From contig JALQBC010000001.1 of assembly GCA_023375675.1 (NCBI GenBank), positions 186,001 to 250,000 on the forward strand: DNA of 64,000 bases, written 5' to 3'. Below, in pieces: positions 1-11,368 of this stretch (position 1 is the first letter of the stretch; the number at the start of each line of letters is the position of its first letter). The position numbers were made by a program, and so were the translations under genes. This DNA is from Cytospora piceicola. Its lineage: Eukaryota; Ascomycota; Sordariomycetes; Diaporthales; Cytosporaceae. The notes under the pieces were generated by a model. It was not told the origin of the DNA, made no database searches, and worked only from the letters and a program-made list of their open reading frames with translations.

Positions 1-1494
1 TGGGAAGATGTCGAGGACGTGATACCTGCTTATGACTTTGGCGCGGTCATGTCTCAGACGAAGCTGTATGACAGTTGGAATTTCAACATGGTCATCAACC
101 CCAGCAATAAGGTCAACAAGACGGTAAGTTGCCTATCACCTTTGCCCCCCTTCGTTCCTCCGTGTGGCGGATCCTGACAATTGTTCCAGCAACTTCGCCA
201 CGCCTTCGAAGCCACAGTCATCAACAACCGCATACTCGCCTCCTTCCTCATATGGGACTCCCAAGCACTCCAATCCGACGACGCTCTCCACGTGGCGGTA
301 AAGCAGAACCCTAAATTCTTCGACATGATAGTAGAAGATGGCGGGTCCCTCGACACTATCGAAGACCTGAAGAACATCTCGCTCCACCATCCCCACCCAG
401 ACTACGCCACTCTTCCCGGCCCGGTATACCGCACCCTGCTGTTCGACATCAAGGAGACTGGATCCGCAGCCATGGTGACGAGTGTGCACCACTGTGTGAT
501 CGACGCCAGCATGGCCCAGATCATCCAGGAAGACATGGACCGGGCACTCGCCGGAGTGTACGCCGGCATAGAAACCACAGTAGGACTGATGGCGAAGTTG
601 ATCCCCCACGTGGACTACAAACCCTGGGCGGACTCGTACTTCAACCTCCGGAACTCGGTTGAGGCCCGCGCGGCGACCAAGTGGCATGTCAGACGCCTCT
701 CCTCGCTCTGGCAGCACATCGAAGCCGGGGCGCTGTTCCCACCTACGGTCCGGACGCCGCGCGACGAGTACAATGCCGCGCTGGTCGGGGGCGAGGACTG
801 CATCCCGATCACGTTCGACATACCCGACATCCACCTCCTCCGAAAGGAACACTCGAGTATTACGGCGCAGGCTGTTGTCAAGAGTGCGGTGTCGCTGATG
901 AATGTCTACCGTACGGGACACACGCACGCGCTGTTCACGAACCATGAGGCCTCGCGGACGTTCTTCCCTTTCATTCCAAAGGCGATGATGGACCTTGCGC
1001 CGAAGCAGTACGAGGCCACGGATGTGAGTGGGCCGGCGTACCAGAATGTCTGCAATCTGTTGGAGATCAAGAATGAAGAGACGGTGTTGGCGTTCTTGGG
1101 TCGGGTGCAGGACGAGCAGACACTCCTCACCAAGCACGCAGCAGCACCATTGAAAGAGATAATGAAGGGGCTGGAGAAGGGTGAGGAGCTGGTTCCTGAG
1201 GTCATCGGCGCGCAGGTGTACAACTGGGTGCCCGGTCTAGGAACGACGGGAACGAACCCGCACCATAACCACGAGGTGCTGGCCGCGGTTGTGAGGCCGC
1301 ACTTGGGCCTCAGCCTCAACTGTGGACTGGGTGGACCGCAGAACCAGACCGTCATCGTGCAGGTCAGGGGTGACGGCTTTGATATGGACGGGTTGAGGAA
1401 GGTGGGCGAGGAGATTGAGGCCATCACCAAGTGGCTGGTTAGCAAGGAGCACTGGGACTCGGTGGTTGGTGAGTACAAGAGCGTATTGGCATAG
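1..1494 (+). CDS. Condensation-domain protein, 3' part (NRPS-type C domain), 5' end outside window
   Basis: Two exons are visible: 1-123 (open at the window edge, frame 1) and 190-1494, split by a phase-0 intron 124-189 (gtaagt...cag). The 475 visible residues have the size and layout of one nonribosomal peptide synthetase condensation domain. They begin with an EDVIPAYDFG segment resembling the start of C domains and carry the catalytic HHxxxD motif as HHCVIDAS (near residue 143 of the visible part). The usual Gly after the Asp is Ala. A FDMDGL segment near the C-terminus also fits the fold. Such domains form the amide or ester bond between carrier-bound substrates. Because the visible protein starts at the domain edge and ends soon after it, this is probably the terminal C domain of a larger synthetase to the left. 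A stand-alone acyltransferase of the same superfamily cannot be excluded. Confidence 0.65.
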
Positions 1495-1975
1495 TGCACA
1501 TGTAGATGAATGCTTGTATGGCAAAAATGGATGTTCAACAGTTGTTACTTCTACTCCATTTTAGTAACACATGTGCAAAAGATACCATATGCTTATTCGA
1601 CCATGCTGGACAAGTCTCCCCTATCTATGAGACACCTATATACGCATCCCCCCCCCCCTGACCTCGACTAATAGGGTTATTCAGTCAGGGTTATGCAGTC
1701 ACAGGGTTCCAAGGTTCCTTGACTTGGCCCAGGTATGTACCTAGGTACTCTTCAGGTGGGTGGTGGTACTTCGGTACCTAGCGCAGGGTCCAATCTCAAA
1801 ATGCCCCACCATCAACACCACCATCAACAACATTCAGCGCCAACATTATTATACTCTGGACTCTCCCGTCCACCCTCCGCGCAGACCTCGTCCTGTCTGT
1901 TGCTTAATACCTGGTGTTAAAGGAAGACGCAGAACCTAAGCTTTATTACAATAACGAAATAATAACCCTTCCAAG
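1495..1975. other. Intergenic region, promoter side of the decarboxylase gene
   Basis: No gene is recognised. It includes a poly-C run near 1650 and copies of the short GGTACCT/AGGTAC motif around 1735-1780. Several CACCATCAACA direct repeats lie near 1805-1830. The small open frame at 1735-1920 overlaps these repeats and shows no protein-like features. Confidence 0.5.
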
Positions 1976-3281
1976 ATGGCCGACACCAAGGTTTACCGGG
2001 CGAGCACCACTGCCCCCGTCAACATCGCCGTCGTCAAGTATGTACATAAAACACCATCTCATGTCCCGCCCCCCTTTCTCCTCCCTCGCCTCTTCCATAT
2101 CTCACTTTAGTCCATACCAGAACTTCCGACTAACCCTCCATCTTTCTCTACCTCTTAGGTACTGGGGCAAGCGCGATGCCAAGCTCAACCTCCCAACCAA
2201 CTCGTCCCTCTCCGTCACCCTGTCGCAGGCCGACCTGCGCACCCTGACCACCGCCTCCTGCAGCGCCAGCTACCCCCCCAACTCCGACTCCCTCCTCCTC
2301 AACGGAGAGGCATCCGACATCACGGGCGCCCGGACCCAGGCATGCATCCGCGAGCTGCGCTCCCGCCGCAAGGCCCTCGAGGACAAGGACCCTGGCCAGC
2401 CCAAGCTCTCGGCGATGCCGCTGAAGCTGGTATCCGAGAACAACTTCCCCACCGCGGCAGGCCTCGCATCCTCCGCGGCGGGCTTCGCCGCGCTCGTCAG
2501 GGCCGTTGCGGACCTGTACCAGCTGCCCGACACGCCCGACGAGCTCTCCCTCATCGCGCGCCAGGGCTCCGGCTCGGCCTGCAGGAGCTTGTTTGGCGGC
2601 TACGTGGCGTGGCGCATGGGCAGCAAGGAGGACGGCACCGACTCCAAGGCAGACCTTGTCGCCGAGGCCTCGCACTGGCCCGAGATGCGCGCCCTGGTCC
2701 TTGTGGTCTCGGCCGCGAAGAAGGGCGTCTCGTCCAGCTCCGGCATGCAGCAGACGGTCGCGACGTCGGGTCTCTTTGCTGAGCGCATCAAGACGATTGT
2801 GCCCAAGAACATGGACTTGATGGAAAAGGCGGTCAGGGAGAAGGACTTCAGCTTGTTTGGTGAGGTGACGATGCGTGATAGCAACTCGTTCCACTCCTGC
2901 TGCGCTGATACATACCCCCCGATCTTCTACATGAACGACGTCTCCCGCGCGGCTGTCAGAGCGGTGGAGAAGATCAACGAGGCTGCTGGGCGGACGGTAG
3001 CAGCGTACACGTTTGATGCGGGCCCTAACTGTGTGGTGTACTACTTGGAGAAGGATGAGGCTGCTGTTGTGGGTACTTTCCACGGACTGCTGGCAGAGAC
3101 GGATGGATGGAAAGCAGCGGCCAAGGGCATTAAGGCTAGCGTTGAGGTTGACCTGGAGGAGGCTGTTGCTAGCACCCTGAAGACTGGTGTGTCTAGAATC
3201 ATCCAGACTGGTGTTGGTGAGGGGCCGTTGAAGACGGACGAGATGCTTATCACTGAGAGTGGTGAGGTTGCTAAGCGGTAA
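1976..3281 (+). CDS. ERG19: Diphosphomevalonate decarboxylase (mevalonate pathway)
   Basis: Exons are 1976-2037 and 2159-3281 (intron 2038-2158, gtatgt...ttag), giving 394 residues, close to the roughly 396 of the yeast enzyme. The start ATG at 1976 gives MADTKVYRAST, and the splice joins VNIAVVK to YWGKRD, the family's N-terminal substrate-binding signature (residues 15-27). The GHMP-kinase glycine/serine loop is at residues 118-130 (PTAAGLASSAAGF), followed by the SGSACRS segment. The enzyme performs the ATP-dependent decarboxylation of mevalonate 5-diphosphate to isopentenyl diphosphate, feeding sterol and other isoprenoid synthesis; it is cytosolic or peroxisomal in fungi. No truncation is seen. 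The opposite-strand frame of 384 codons is a GC-rich shadow. Confidence 0.96.
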
Positions 3282-4177
3282 TACAGTGGATAGAAGGGGC
3301 AAACCACTGCAGTATAATTTCCTGGACCATATAGCATAGCATTATATATTGATCAAATTGTAGGCTGTTGGTAGATACATGTACTGGTGGATAGGCCAAT
3401 GTGTTGCTAAGAATGCATAGAATCACAGACAGGTTTATTCATGCACACCCCCATCTGTTACCAAGTTTAGCCAACGCATGACATGATCTACAATTGATCG
3501 TCCTCGTGTCCTCATCGTATGCAAATGATCTTTAGAAGCTTTGGGAACGGCAAGGCCCACCAGGGCTTTTGTACAAGTACTTAGGTACTTACTTAGAGTA
3601 CTTACTATGTAGACCCTGAAGTTGGGGCTTATCAGGGCCTTATCGACGCTTCAATGCTCTCCTGCGACGTCACCCGGGCGCCCTGCAACCAATTCCCACA
3701 GGAGCATAGGAACACAGGAAGGAACCTTGAAACACAGGAACACGGCAATACAAGCACTTGGCAGGCTTACCTCATACCTCGGTAGTACTTAAAAGTACCT
3801 GTTTAGGTGGAAAGATACCTAGGTACCTAGGTACTTACCTAGGTACCGACCGACCTTCATCTGTCACACCCTAGGAATACAAACACTTTCCTTCTGCCAA
3901 CCTTCCTCTCGTCGACAAGGCTGTTCTGTATCATAAGCCTTGGCCTACCCTGCCCTGCCCTGCCCTGCCACCCAGCACGCTGTTCCTTTCTGAACTTGGA
4001 GATGAATTTGAGGATGCCTTTGTTCTGAATACTTCCATTAAGCACACTAACTTGACTTACACCCTTCACGCGTTAGTTACCTGCATTCTCGCGACAACGA
4101 GAGACAAGACCGAGTTCGCCCACACCCACAACTCTCCAACTGCGCACCTTTCACCACTTCTGGTTCTACTGATCACG
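3282..4177. other. Intergenic region with CCTAGGTA-rich upstream sequence
   Basis: No gene is recognised. The stretch between the decarboxylase stop and the RUS gene start carries a dense cluster of TACCTAGGTAC-type motifs (about 3815-3846), a TGCCC-repeat near 3945-3966 and CA-rich probable 5' leader sequence of the downstream gene. Confidence 0.5.
3815..3846. repeat. TACCTAGGTA palindromic motif cluster
   Basis: Several overlapping copies of the palindromic unit TACCTAGGTA lie about 330 bp upstream of the RUS-family start codon. The same unit recurs upstream of other genes in this window (about 11630-11680, 21831-21862, and single copies near 14698, 16086, 18902 and 21137). No function can be assigned from sequence alone. 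Confidence 0.7.
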
Positions 4178-5621
4178 ATGAGCAAGGTCTGCGACATTGA
4201 CGAGTCGGGCGACGTCCTTGTGACTTACACCAACACCGACAAAGATGGTTTGCAGAGTGTACGCAGCCTTATCCAGCTCTCCCCATCCTCCGAATCAACC
4301 GGCTCTCTCTCTATCCCCCACTACCAAAATGATTTGATACTGACCTGAATCGATCTCATTTTAGGAGAAAACCCATACCCCTCTCCCCAAGGCTGTTCTC
4401 TACGCCTTCCTACCCGCCGGCTTCCCACACACTGTCACCGACGACTACCTCGCCTACCAGACCTTCGACTCCCTCCAGGCCTTCTCGTCCTCCATAACTA
4501 ACCTCCTCGCCAACCGCGCCATTCTGGAGGGCTTGGGTGTCGGCAATGCTTCTCAGACCCCTACTACCGCCCTCTTCCTGCAAATAATCCAGGACACCTT
4601 CTCCCGACTGGCCACCATCCTCTTTGCCCACCGAATGGGCCAGGCCATCGAGCCCGAGTGCAAGTACTACCGCTTCCTCGCTGATATCTTCAACGACTGC
4701 AGTCAGTTCCTCGACCTCCTGCTCCCGGCCTTGCCCCTCATCCCGAAGGTGTCCGTCATGGTCAGTGCCTCTGTTTTGAGGAGTCTATGTGGTGTGGCCG
4801 CCGGCGCGAGCAAGGCGACACTGTCGGCACATTTTGCGAAGACGGGAAACCTTGCCGAACTCAGCGCCAAAGAACAGAGTCAGGAGACCGTTGTCAGTCT
4901 TATGGGCATGCTGACCGGTACCTTGCTCGTGAAACTGGTGGATGGAAAGACCGCTGTGTGGTGCTGGATGGTCGTCCTCGTGGGCGTACACCTGATGACG
5001 AACTACTACGGCGTCCGCGCTGTCAAGATGCGCACTCTGAACCGCCAGCGCGCCACCATTGTGTTCAGGGAGTGGCTCGATACCAACACCATCCTGTCCC
5101 CTGCCGAGGTCTCTAAGCGCGAGTCCATCCTTTTCAACAGCCGGGGCAACATGACTTCCAGAACAGGCGAATACAGAGGCACGGCCGATTTTGGTGGTTA
5201 TGGCGACGTCATAGGCTTCCGACCCTGGGGCTATCACCGATACGTCTTTGACACAGAGGACTACTTCATGGGCATATGGCAGTGGGGTCCCTCCTTTACC
5301 ATCCGCATCGCGGTCAAAGAGGGCAACAGATCCGTCAATGACCCACTGATGGCCTGGTTCGACGCTGTGGCCCACGCATATCACTTTGACACTGCCATTT
5401 TCAAATACGGACTGGGCGGCACGGGTCAGTATGAGAACGAGGTGCCAGACGATCACCGCCTCGGCAGCGGTGTGGTGGACCGCGACACCAAGATGGCGGT
5501 GCTGGAAGCCTTGAGGGCCAAGGGTTGGGAGGTCGAGAATGCCGCGGTTCAGACTAAGAATCCCATCAGGGTGAGGATGGGGGGACCAAGCAGTGACAAC
5601 AAGGCCCTGAAAGGCACGTAG
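4178..5621 (+). CDS. RUS family (DUF647) membrane protein
   Basis: Exons are 4178-4258 and 4365-5621 (phase-0 intron 4259-4364, gtacgc...ttttag), giving 445 residues. After a divergent N-terminus, residues 40-110 carry family-typical text (FLPAGFP, YQTFDSLQAFSSS, ILEGLGVG). Residues 175-260 contain the most conserved block: ASKATLSAHFAKTGNLAEL and SQETVVSLMGMLTG, followed by hydrophobic membrane segments ending near MTNYYGVRAVKMRTLN. The family is the ROOT UVB SENSITIVE / DUF647 group, linked in plants to vitamin B6 and light responses; the fungal function is not established. The donor site GTACGC is unusual but is the only nearby one that keeps the frame. No truncation is seen. Confidence 0.9.
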
Positions 5622-6501
5622 GACCGTTCATCGTTTGCGATCCCGCTTGTCCCGGGGTTCCCCTCATTTTCCGTCACTTTTGTCGGCACGCCCCTACTTC
5701 CAGAGGAGTATCCAAGTATGGTCCCCTTTGGAACCAGGACACCGATGCTATCTTTCAAGAAGGGGATGATGGTGAAGGAACCACAGAATCAAGTTTCCTT
5801 CTTTTCCTGTTGGAAACGCCTTCGATACCTGAACATGCAGGGTCAAATATGCTGATGCGTCTCAATAACCAGTGCCATCACCTATCAACGAAAAAGAACA
5901 CGGCTCACCCCTACACCGACCGCCGTCTCGGCAGGCGAAGCACGATTGATGAGCCCCCTTAAAAATGTATTTGGCGTTTGGTAGGGATAGGTACCGCGAC
6001 ATGACTTAGAGATCCAAGGCGTTGGTGGCTGGATAGGGCATACGAAAGACGGCACATTGCGAGATACGAAGTACTACGTACACTAGAAGTCACAGCGCAA
6101 ACTGTGTTCCATTTGCTGTTGCTTGTGGGCAATGTGGAGATGTACATTTTTGTTTGTAAGGCTAAGCTAAGATACCCGATACGACTGATGCAACTGGAAC
6201 CGAAATGAATATTTGCAGATAGTCCCGCGTTGCTCTTATACCGTCGTCTTCCGTGCTTTTATAATACCGTTGATCAGATGGTGTCCATATTTCACTAATC
6301 ACAGTATGAATTTCAAACCCGTCACCGCCTCTGCCCTCGAGCTCCTAAACCCAGCGCAGAAAAGTTCCCAGACACCTGGCGCCGTTTAGGGCGTAGAACC
6401 AGCTCGAACTGACTTTATGCTCTTGCTGCTCATCTGTAATTCAACGGGGCCCCAGACGGCGTTGATAGACGCGACTTGTAGATTATCAAGATCCCATCAG
6501 G
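5622..6501. other. Intergenic region between convergent genes
   Basis: This holds the 3' flanks of the RUS gene (plus) and the heme lyase gene (minus). No gene, RNA or clear repeat is recognised. Short open frames here (5549-5758, 5959-6147) have no protein-like composition. Confidence 0.5.
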
Positions 6502-7569
6502 TCATGCCAAGCCCAGCCCCTTCAAGGCACGCATCTTCACACCCTCCCAACTGTTCAGCTTGGGCCTCACGTCAAGATAGAAACTGGGCTTTCCCCCCGC
6601 CGCCCCGGGCCTACCAGCGTAGAAGTCAATCACGTAATCCACCCTCGTGCCACACCGGTCAATGACCCAGTCGTGCCTGTCAAACGGCGCCGTGAACCCG
6701 AGCAGGGTGTTCATCCTCGCGCGGGGGGACATGTTCGTCGACAGGCCCGCAAAGGACAGGAGCATGGGCCCCTGCGGGCACGTCGGCAGCTCGTAGGGCC
6801 TCTCCCACTCGCGGATCTCCTTCCAGGCGCGCTCGTTGACGGCGTTGTGGATGGGCACCACCGTCTTCATGTCGGCCACGCGCGTGTCGTGGCCCTTGCG
6901 CTTCATGGCGTCGAAGAACATCTTCTCGGACGGGTACACCCAGTTCCCGCTCTTGGGGTCGGCCCCCGTCTCCGTCTCGTGGTTGGACGGGCCGGCCGAC
7001 GCGTTCGGCTCGCCGGCGGATTTGGACCGCGGGATCGTGGAGACTTCGCGCTCGGTGGTGAGGCCGTGTGGTGCGGGCTTTGGTGGTTGCGTCGCAGGAT
7101 CTGGAGTTGTCGTGTCTGAGGGCTGAGCTGGAGTGGAAGAGGAGACGAGTGGTATCCGTGGCCAATGCCACCCCGAAGCCGTCTTTGATCCGCCCGCACT
7201 CGCTGGGGTGTGTTTTGCCGGTTCTGGTGGCTGCTGAGACTGCAGCTGCGCTTCTTGGGCAGCCCTCGCCTGGGCGAGCCAGGCCTCCCTGCTGTTGTGG
7301 TCCACGGGGCACTTGTCCTCTGCGCTCGAGGGACTCGCGTTGCCGGCGTCGCTGGCCGTGTTCAGCGAGGCAGGCAGCCAGTCCGTGGGATGTACTTGTT
7401 TTTGGCTTATTTGCTGCTGCTGATGCGGCTCTGGCTGTGACTGCGATTGTGCCTCTTGGGCAGCCCTCGCCTGTGCCAGCCACGCCTCCCTGCTCTTGTG
7501 ATCAACAGGGCACTCGGCGGCGGCGGCCGTGACGCCGCCCGCACTTGCTCGTTCGTCCTTGCTAGCCAT
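6502..7569 (-). CDS. CYC3: Cytochrome c heme lyase (holocytochrome c synthase)
   Basis: Single-exon gene of 355 residues from the ATG at 7567-7569. An in-frame ATG at 7744-7746 would add 59 residues of low-complexity sequence, so the shorter start is preferred. The N-terminus has two copies of a CPVDHxSREAWLAQARAA unit (about residues 18-37 and 91-110); CP(V) motifs are heme-binding elements of this family. A Pro/Ser/Gln-rich linker follows. The conserved C-terminal domain starts with NWVYPSEKMFFDAM and includes the HNAVNERAWKEI block with the expected heme-ligand His, then LLGFTAPFDRHDWVIDRCG and DVRPKLNSW. The enzyme attaches heme covalently to apocytochrome c in the mitochondrial intermembrane space. 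The symbol could equally be cyt-2 or a separate c1 paralogue; family assignment is firm. Confidence 0.93.
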   Translation of the reverse strand: MASKDERASAGGVTAAAAECPVDHKSREAWLAQARAAQEAQSQSQPEPHQQQQISQKQVHPTDWLPASLNTASDAGNASPSSAEDKCPVDHNSREAWLAQARAAQEAQLQSQQPPEPAKHTPASAGGSKTASGWHWPRIPLVSSSTPAQPSDTTTPDPATQPPKPAPHGLTTEREVSTIPRSKSAGEPNASAGPSNHETETGADPKSGNWVYPSEKMFFDAMKRKGHDTRVADMKTVVPIHNAVNERAWKEIREWERPYELPTCPQGPMLLSFAGLSTNMSPRARMNTLLGFTAPFDRHDWVIDRCGTRVDYVIDFYAGRPGAAGGKPSFYLDVRPKLNSWEGVKMRALKGLGLA

Positions 7570-9374
7570 CGTGGAGATTGTCGTCTTTACGTCTGGGGAG
7601 TTGCGTCTCTCGTTCTGGTTCGTGTCGTGTCGGTTCGTGTAGTTGTCCTGCTGTGACTGCGCGCCTCCCTTGGTTGCGGATTCCTCCACGTCCCCTAATG
7701 CCTGTGTGTTCAGAAATAAAGTGTCTAGTAGATCTTGCTGAAGCATGCTGTCGGCGCCATAGTAGTGTTCATTTTCTCGGTAGATGATGCTGTAGTGGTT
7801 GTTGTTGTAGTAGTGGTTTTGTTTTGGAGTGATCAGCAGTGGTGATTATTTTGTTGCCGTTGCCGGCCGGGCCACGCGGAAAATCTTGAGCTTGGGCCAA
7901 CAGCCACCAGACCCGCTCAGCCCGGTCAGGGTTTGGGTTTGGGTTCGGGCTCAGGCTGGTGTTTGGGTTGCAACCGTCGCCTTCTCCAGCAAATTTAGCA
8001 GCACCAGGGGGGCTTGTTGATCTTGCGGATAGCATCTTCGACGACCAAGAAAAATACAGCCACTGCCAAAAGTGAAACTGAACAACAAACCAAGGATGGA
8101 CGGATGAGTGTGGAAGAGAGGGAACACTTGCAGATGTCGGCCTGGTTACCCTTTTCTCGGCCTGGTACTCACCTTGGCTGGGTGGGGGACGAGTTCATAT
8201 TGTATTGCCCTCATGGCCAACAATCATCACGGCTGACGAGTACATCCATCAAACAGGTTCAGGCCGGGTTCCACAAGAGGCATCGTGATGCCGGCTGTCA
8301 GCCATTCAAAGCCACCCATCATATTGACCGTCAGATGCAGCAACCAATCCATCATGAGCTGTATATGTTTCGCGGTGTACTCGCGTCGTCCTCAAGCCTT
8401 CTGTTCCCCATCAGTCCGTCTTCCTACTCGACCACGTAGATCCATGTAATCCACCGGTGTTCAGACACGCAGTGTCACATGCAGGATGACTGCATGGTAC
8501 AATACAGCATGTGGATGTCCCAATGTTTTTCGCATACATCCAAGCATTACCATCTTTCCTGTATTGTGCTACTCGCGTGATTTAACTTTCCACTCTGCAG
8601 CACAGGCTATCTACCTCCCCACAAGTTTGATATCTCCTTGTCACATGTAGATAGCATCAGTCATGGGCATTTAGGGCAAGCTACAAAATAGACGAGCCCC
8701 AGATTCTAGACTCTGTCATGCAGCACGTTCTTCCATATTGAGCTCAGGAAATGGGTTGTTCGTCGTTGAGCAGAAATCAATGGTCTGGTTGATTATTCCG
8801 CCGGCAGATTTCCTGATCATGTCATATCGATCACGTTCTGGATATAAAGAGGCAAAAACATATATTACTGCAATCTAACCAAGACGGCGTGGATGCTGGG
8901 TCTTGAATCGAATATGATATAAATATAGGCCTTGGGGTATAAGCTGAGTAAAGTATGGAGTGGCTGCATTGATATATCCCAGGCTTTCATCATCCGCCGC
9001 CCTTCTGTTTCACCATCTTTTCCAAACAAGAATCTCCAGAACATAGGCATATACAACACAGTCATCGTCCAAGACAGTCGACAGTCAAGTCATTTATAGA
9101 GGACGTTTCATTCCGTCCCTTAGTCAAGCTCCTCCTTCCAAGGCCTGGCCGCCGTTATCTTCAGCTCCTCAGCGTCAACGTCAATATCTTCCCACTCATC
9201 ATCATCATAATCTTCTTCCCCCTTATCGATGCCGTTGATTATGTAGTTCCCCAAAGGACTCACCGTCAACGGTACATCAGCAAACCTGTCCCACCCCATC
9301 CCCATCTCCCCAAACACCCTACTGTGCCTACTGCCCCTGCTCCCACTACTCCTACACGCCGCACCACCAGCCCT
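7570..9374. other. Intergenic region, upstream of heme lyase and downstream of the sugar transporter
   Basis: No convincing gene. It includes a GGTTTGGGTTTGGG-like run near 7925-7950 and a weak minus-strand open frame 9120-9317 encoding a strongly acidic tail (EEDYDDDEWEDIDVD). That frame lies just downstream of the transporter stop, has no recognised domain and is probably 3' UTR or a chance frame. Confidence 0.45.
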
Positions 9375-11368
9375 CTAAGCCTTGTGCTCCACAATATCCG
9401 CATGCGCCTCGGCATCATGGGAGTCCATCTGCCGGAGCTTCTCGTCGCCCAACTCGTTCCTCTCCCTGAGGACCGTCTCGCGCCGCACGTTGTGCGTCTT
9501 CCAGGCCGGCTGGCCAATGTGCCGGATCGCACCGGGCTTGGTGTCGTCGAACAAGTCATCGACCTCCTCGAGGGGCTTGTTGGCCGTCTCAGGGAAGCAG
9601 AAGAAGACGTGCCAGAACATGGCGAAGCAGAAGACCGCGAAGACGACGTATGTCTTCCACGTAATGCTCGCGAACGCCGGAGGCACGAAGTACGCCAGCG
9701 CGAAGTTGAAGGCCCAGTTAGCGCTGGTGCAGAGGGCGACAGCCTTGCCGCGCAGGCGCAGGGGGTACAGTTCCGGGGGGTACGCCCACGAGACGGGGCC
9801 CCAGGTCGGCGCGTACGAGGCGACGAACAGGTAGGTGCACGCGATAACCGCCTTGGCCGCGGGGCCGGATATGGCCATGGACTCCGCATCAGAGGTGAAG
9901 TGGTCCGCGGCTGTCGGCGGCCTCGAGTACACGGCGAAAAGACCGGCGTTGCAGCACATCCACAGGCACATGAAGAAAGCGCCGATGAGGAGTGGCTTCC
10001 GTCGGCCCCAGTGGTCGAGCCAGATAAGTGCCGGGACGGTCATGAAGACGTTGATGATGTAGTCGATGCCAGATGAAAGCAGGTTGCCGTTGCCGATGCC
10101 CGCCATGGCGAAGATGTAGGTGATATAGTACATCATAACGTTCATACCGGTAAGTTGGGACCAGATTTGCGTGAAGACACTGGAAATTAGGAGTCAGCAC
10201 AATCTATCACCAGAGCAATCAACAGTAGGAACTTACCCGATCATAGTGCGGTTGATCATTTTGGGCTTGATCAGCTCAAAGTAGGTCGCATCCGCGTTCG
10301 ACCTCTCAAACTCGACCATCTCCCTGATCTCTGCCATCTCCTGTGCCACAAAGGGGCTGTTAGGGTCGCCATGGCCATGAACAAGAGTCAACACGGACAG
10401 GGACTCCTCCCAGCGGTCCTTCTTGGCGAGCCAACGTGGTGACTCGGGGAGGAAGAACAGGGCGCCAAAGAGCAGGATGGCGGGAATCATCTGCAGACCC
10501 CAAGGCAGACGGAAGCTGGCCTTGCCATCGATGAAGGAGCAGCCATAGCAGATGAAGTACATGATCAGGATACCCCAGGTGATGGCCCACTGCTGCAAGG
10601 CCACAACACGGCCTCGCTTCGAGGGAGGGGCTATCTCGGAGATATAGACAGGTACTTGGGCAGAGCAGATACCGACGCAAAATCCATTGATGATACGCCC
10701 GACGACAAGCATGGGGATATCCACAGAGGCGCAGCAGATGATGGAGCCGATGACCCTGGAGAAACACGGTATCAACAATCGCCAGCCACCAACAGGCACA
10801 ACTAATCATCCTTGGGGTATGCTCTTACCAGATGATGCAGCCAATCTGAATCGAAGTCTTTCGACCCCAGTGGTCAGACAGGAAACCAGAGACCAGAGCT
10901 CCCAGCCAGGAGCCACCAGGCATAGCCGCAGTGATGCCACCCTGCACGTCGGCCGAGGGTCCTAAACAATTGCCCTCATCGTCGAGGCCGAGGGTATTGA
11001 ACTGGCAAAGATATGGTTTGGTCGAGATAATAGCACTCATGGACGAGATCTATAGTGCAAATAATAAAGTCAGTAAAGGACAGGTACAGCGATGCTATAG
11101 GCGGTGGGGTGGTGAGCTAGGGCTAGAACGGAAGCTCTGGGTGAAGAGAACGAGCTTCAATTTTGCAGCATCCCCTTTGAAGCAGCTTCAAGAAATGAAG
11201 GTATTCGCAAGAGGAAAGGAGCCACTTGCGTCAAACCCAAATAATCTGTTGCGGGGAGAGGCTTGTTAGCACAATGCACAGCATATAGATAAGCTGGAAA
11301 GACTTTGCTTACCCTCCCCCGACCACAGCGGTGGCCGCAATGAAGTATAGGTTGCCGACCTTGTACAT
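9375..11368 (-). CDS. MFS sugar transporter with a 16-nt microexon
   Basis: Five exons on the minus strand: 11368-11313, 11245-11230, 11049-10829, 10755-10237 and 10179-9375. They sum to 1617 nt, 538 residues, all phases consistent. The start at 11368 gives MYKVGNLYFIAA, typical for fungal hexose transporters. The 16-nt second exon supplies LFGFD, so that VVGG-G-LFGFD-ISSMSAII is restored exactly as in the family. The intron after it starts with GC (GCAAGT). Sugar-porter motifs are visible: DHWGRKTS after TM2, PESPRWLAKK before the central loop, DHWGRRKP after the second-half TM2, and a PETANKPLEEVDDLF tail. The protein should be a 12-TM proton-coupled sugar carrier of the plasma membrane; the sugar cannot be told. 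CCTAGGTA motifs (11630-11680) lie upstream. Confidence 0.93.
11230..11245 (-). other. 16-nt microexon flanked by a GC-AG intron
   Basis: Reading the minus strand, the upstream intron (11312-11246, gtaagc...aacag) is followed by 16 nt encoding the end of a Gly codon plus LFGFD. The next intron (11229-11050) begins GCAAGT and ends tatag. Without this exon the conserved first-helix motif of sugar porters would be missing and the frame would not join. Confidence 0.85.

Noticed and set aside
136..1137. 333-codon minus-strand frame opposite the condensation domain
   Set aside because: Shadow frame of GC-rich coding DNA; composition is not protein-like.
2148..3302. 384-codon minus-strand frame opposite ERG19
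   Set aside because: Shadow frame; ERG19 motifs on the plus strand are unambiguous.
9120..9317. Acidic 65-codon minus-strand frame after the sugar transporter
   Set aside because: No domain, no splice link to the transporter, which already ends with a normal C-terminus.
11246..11312. Direct joining of sugar transporter exon 1 to the ISSMSAII exon
   Set aside because: Phases do not match and the conserved LFGFD would be missing; the microexon solves both.
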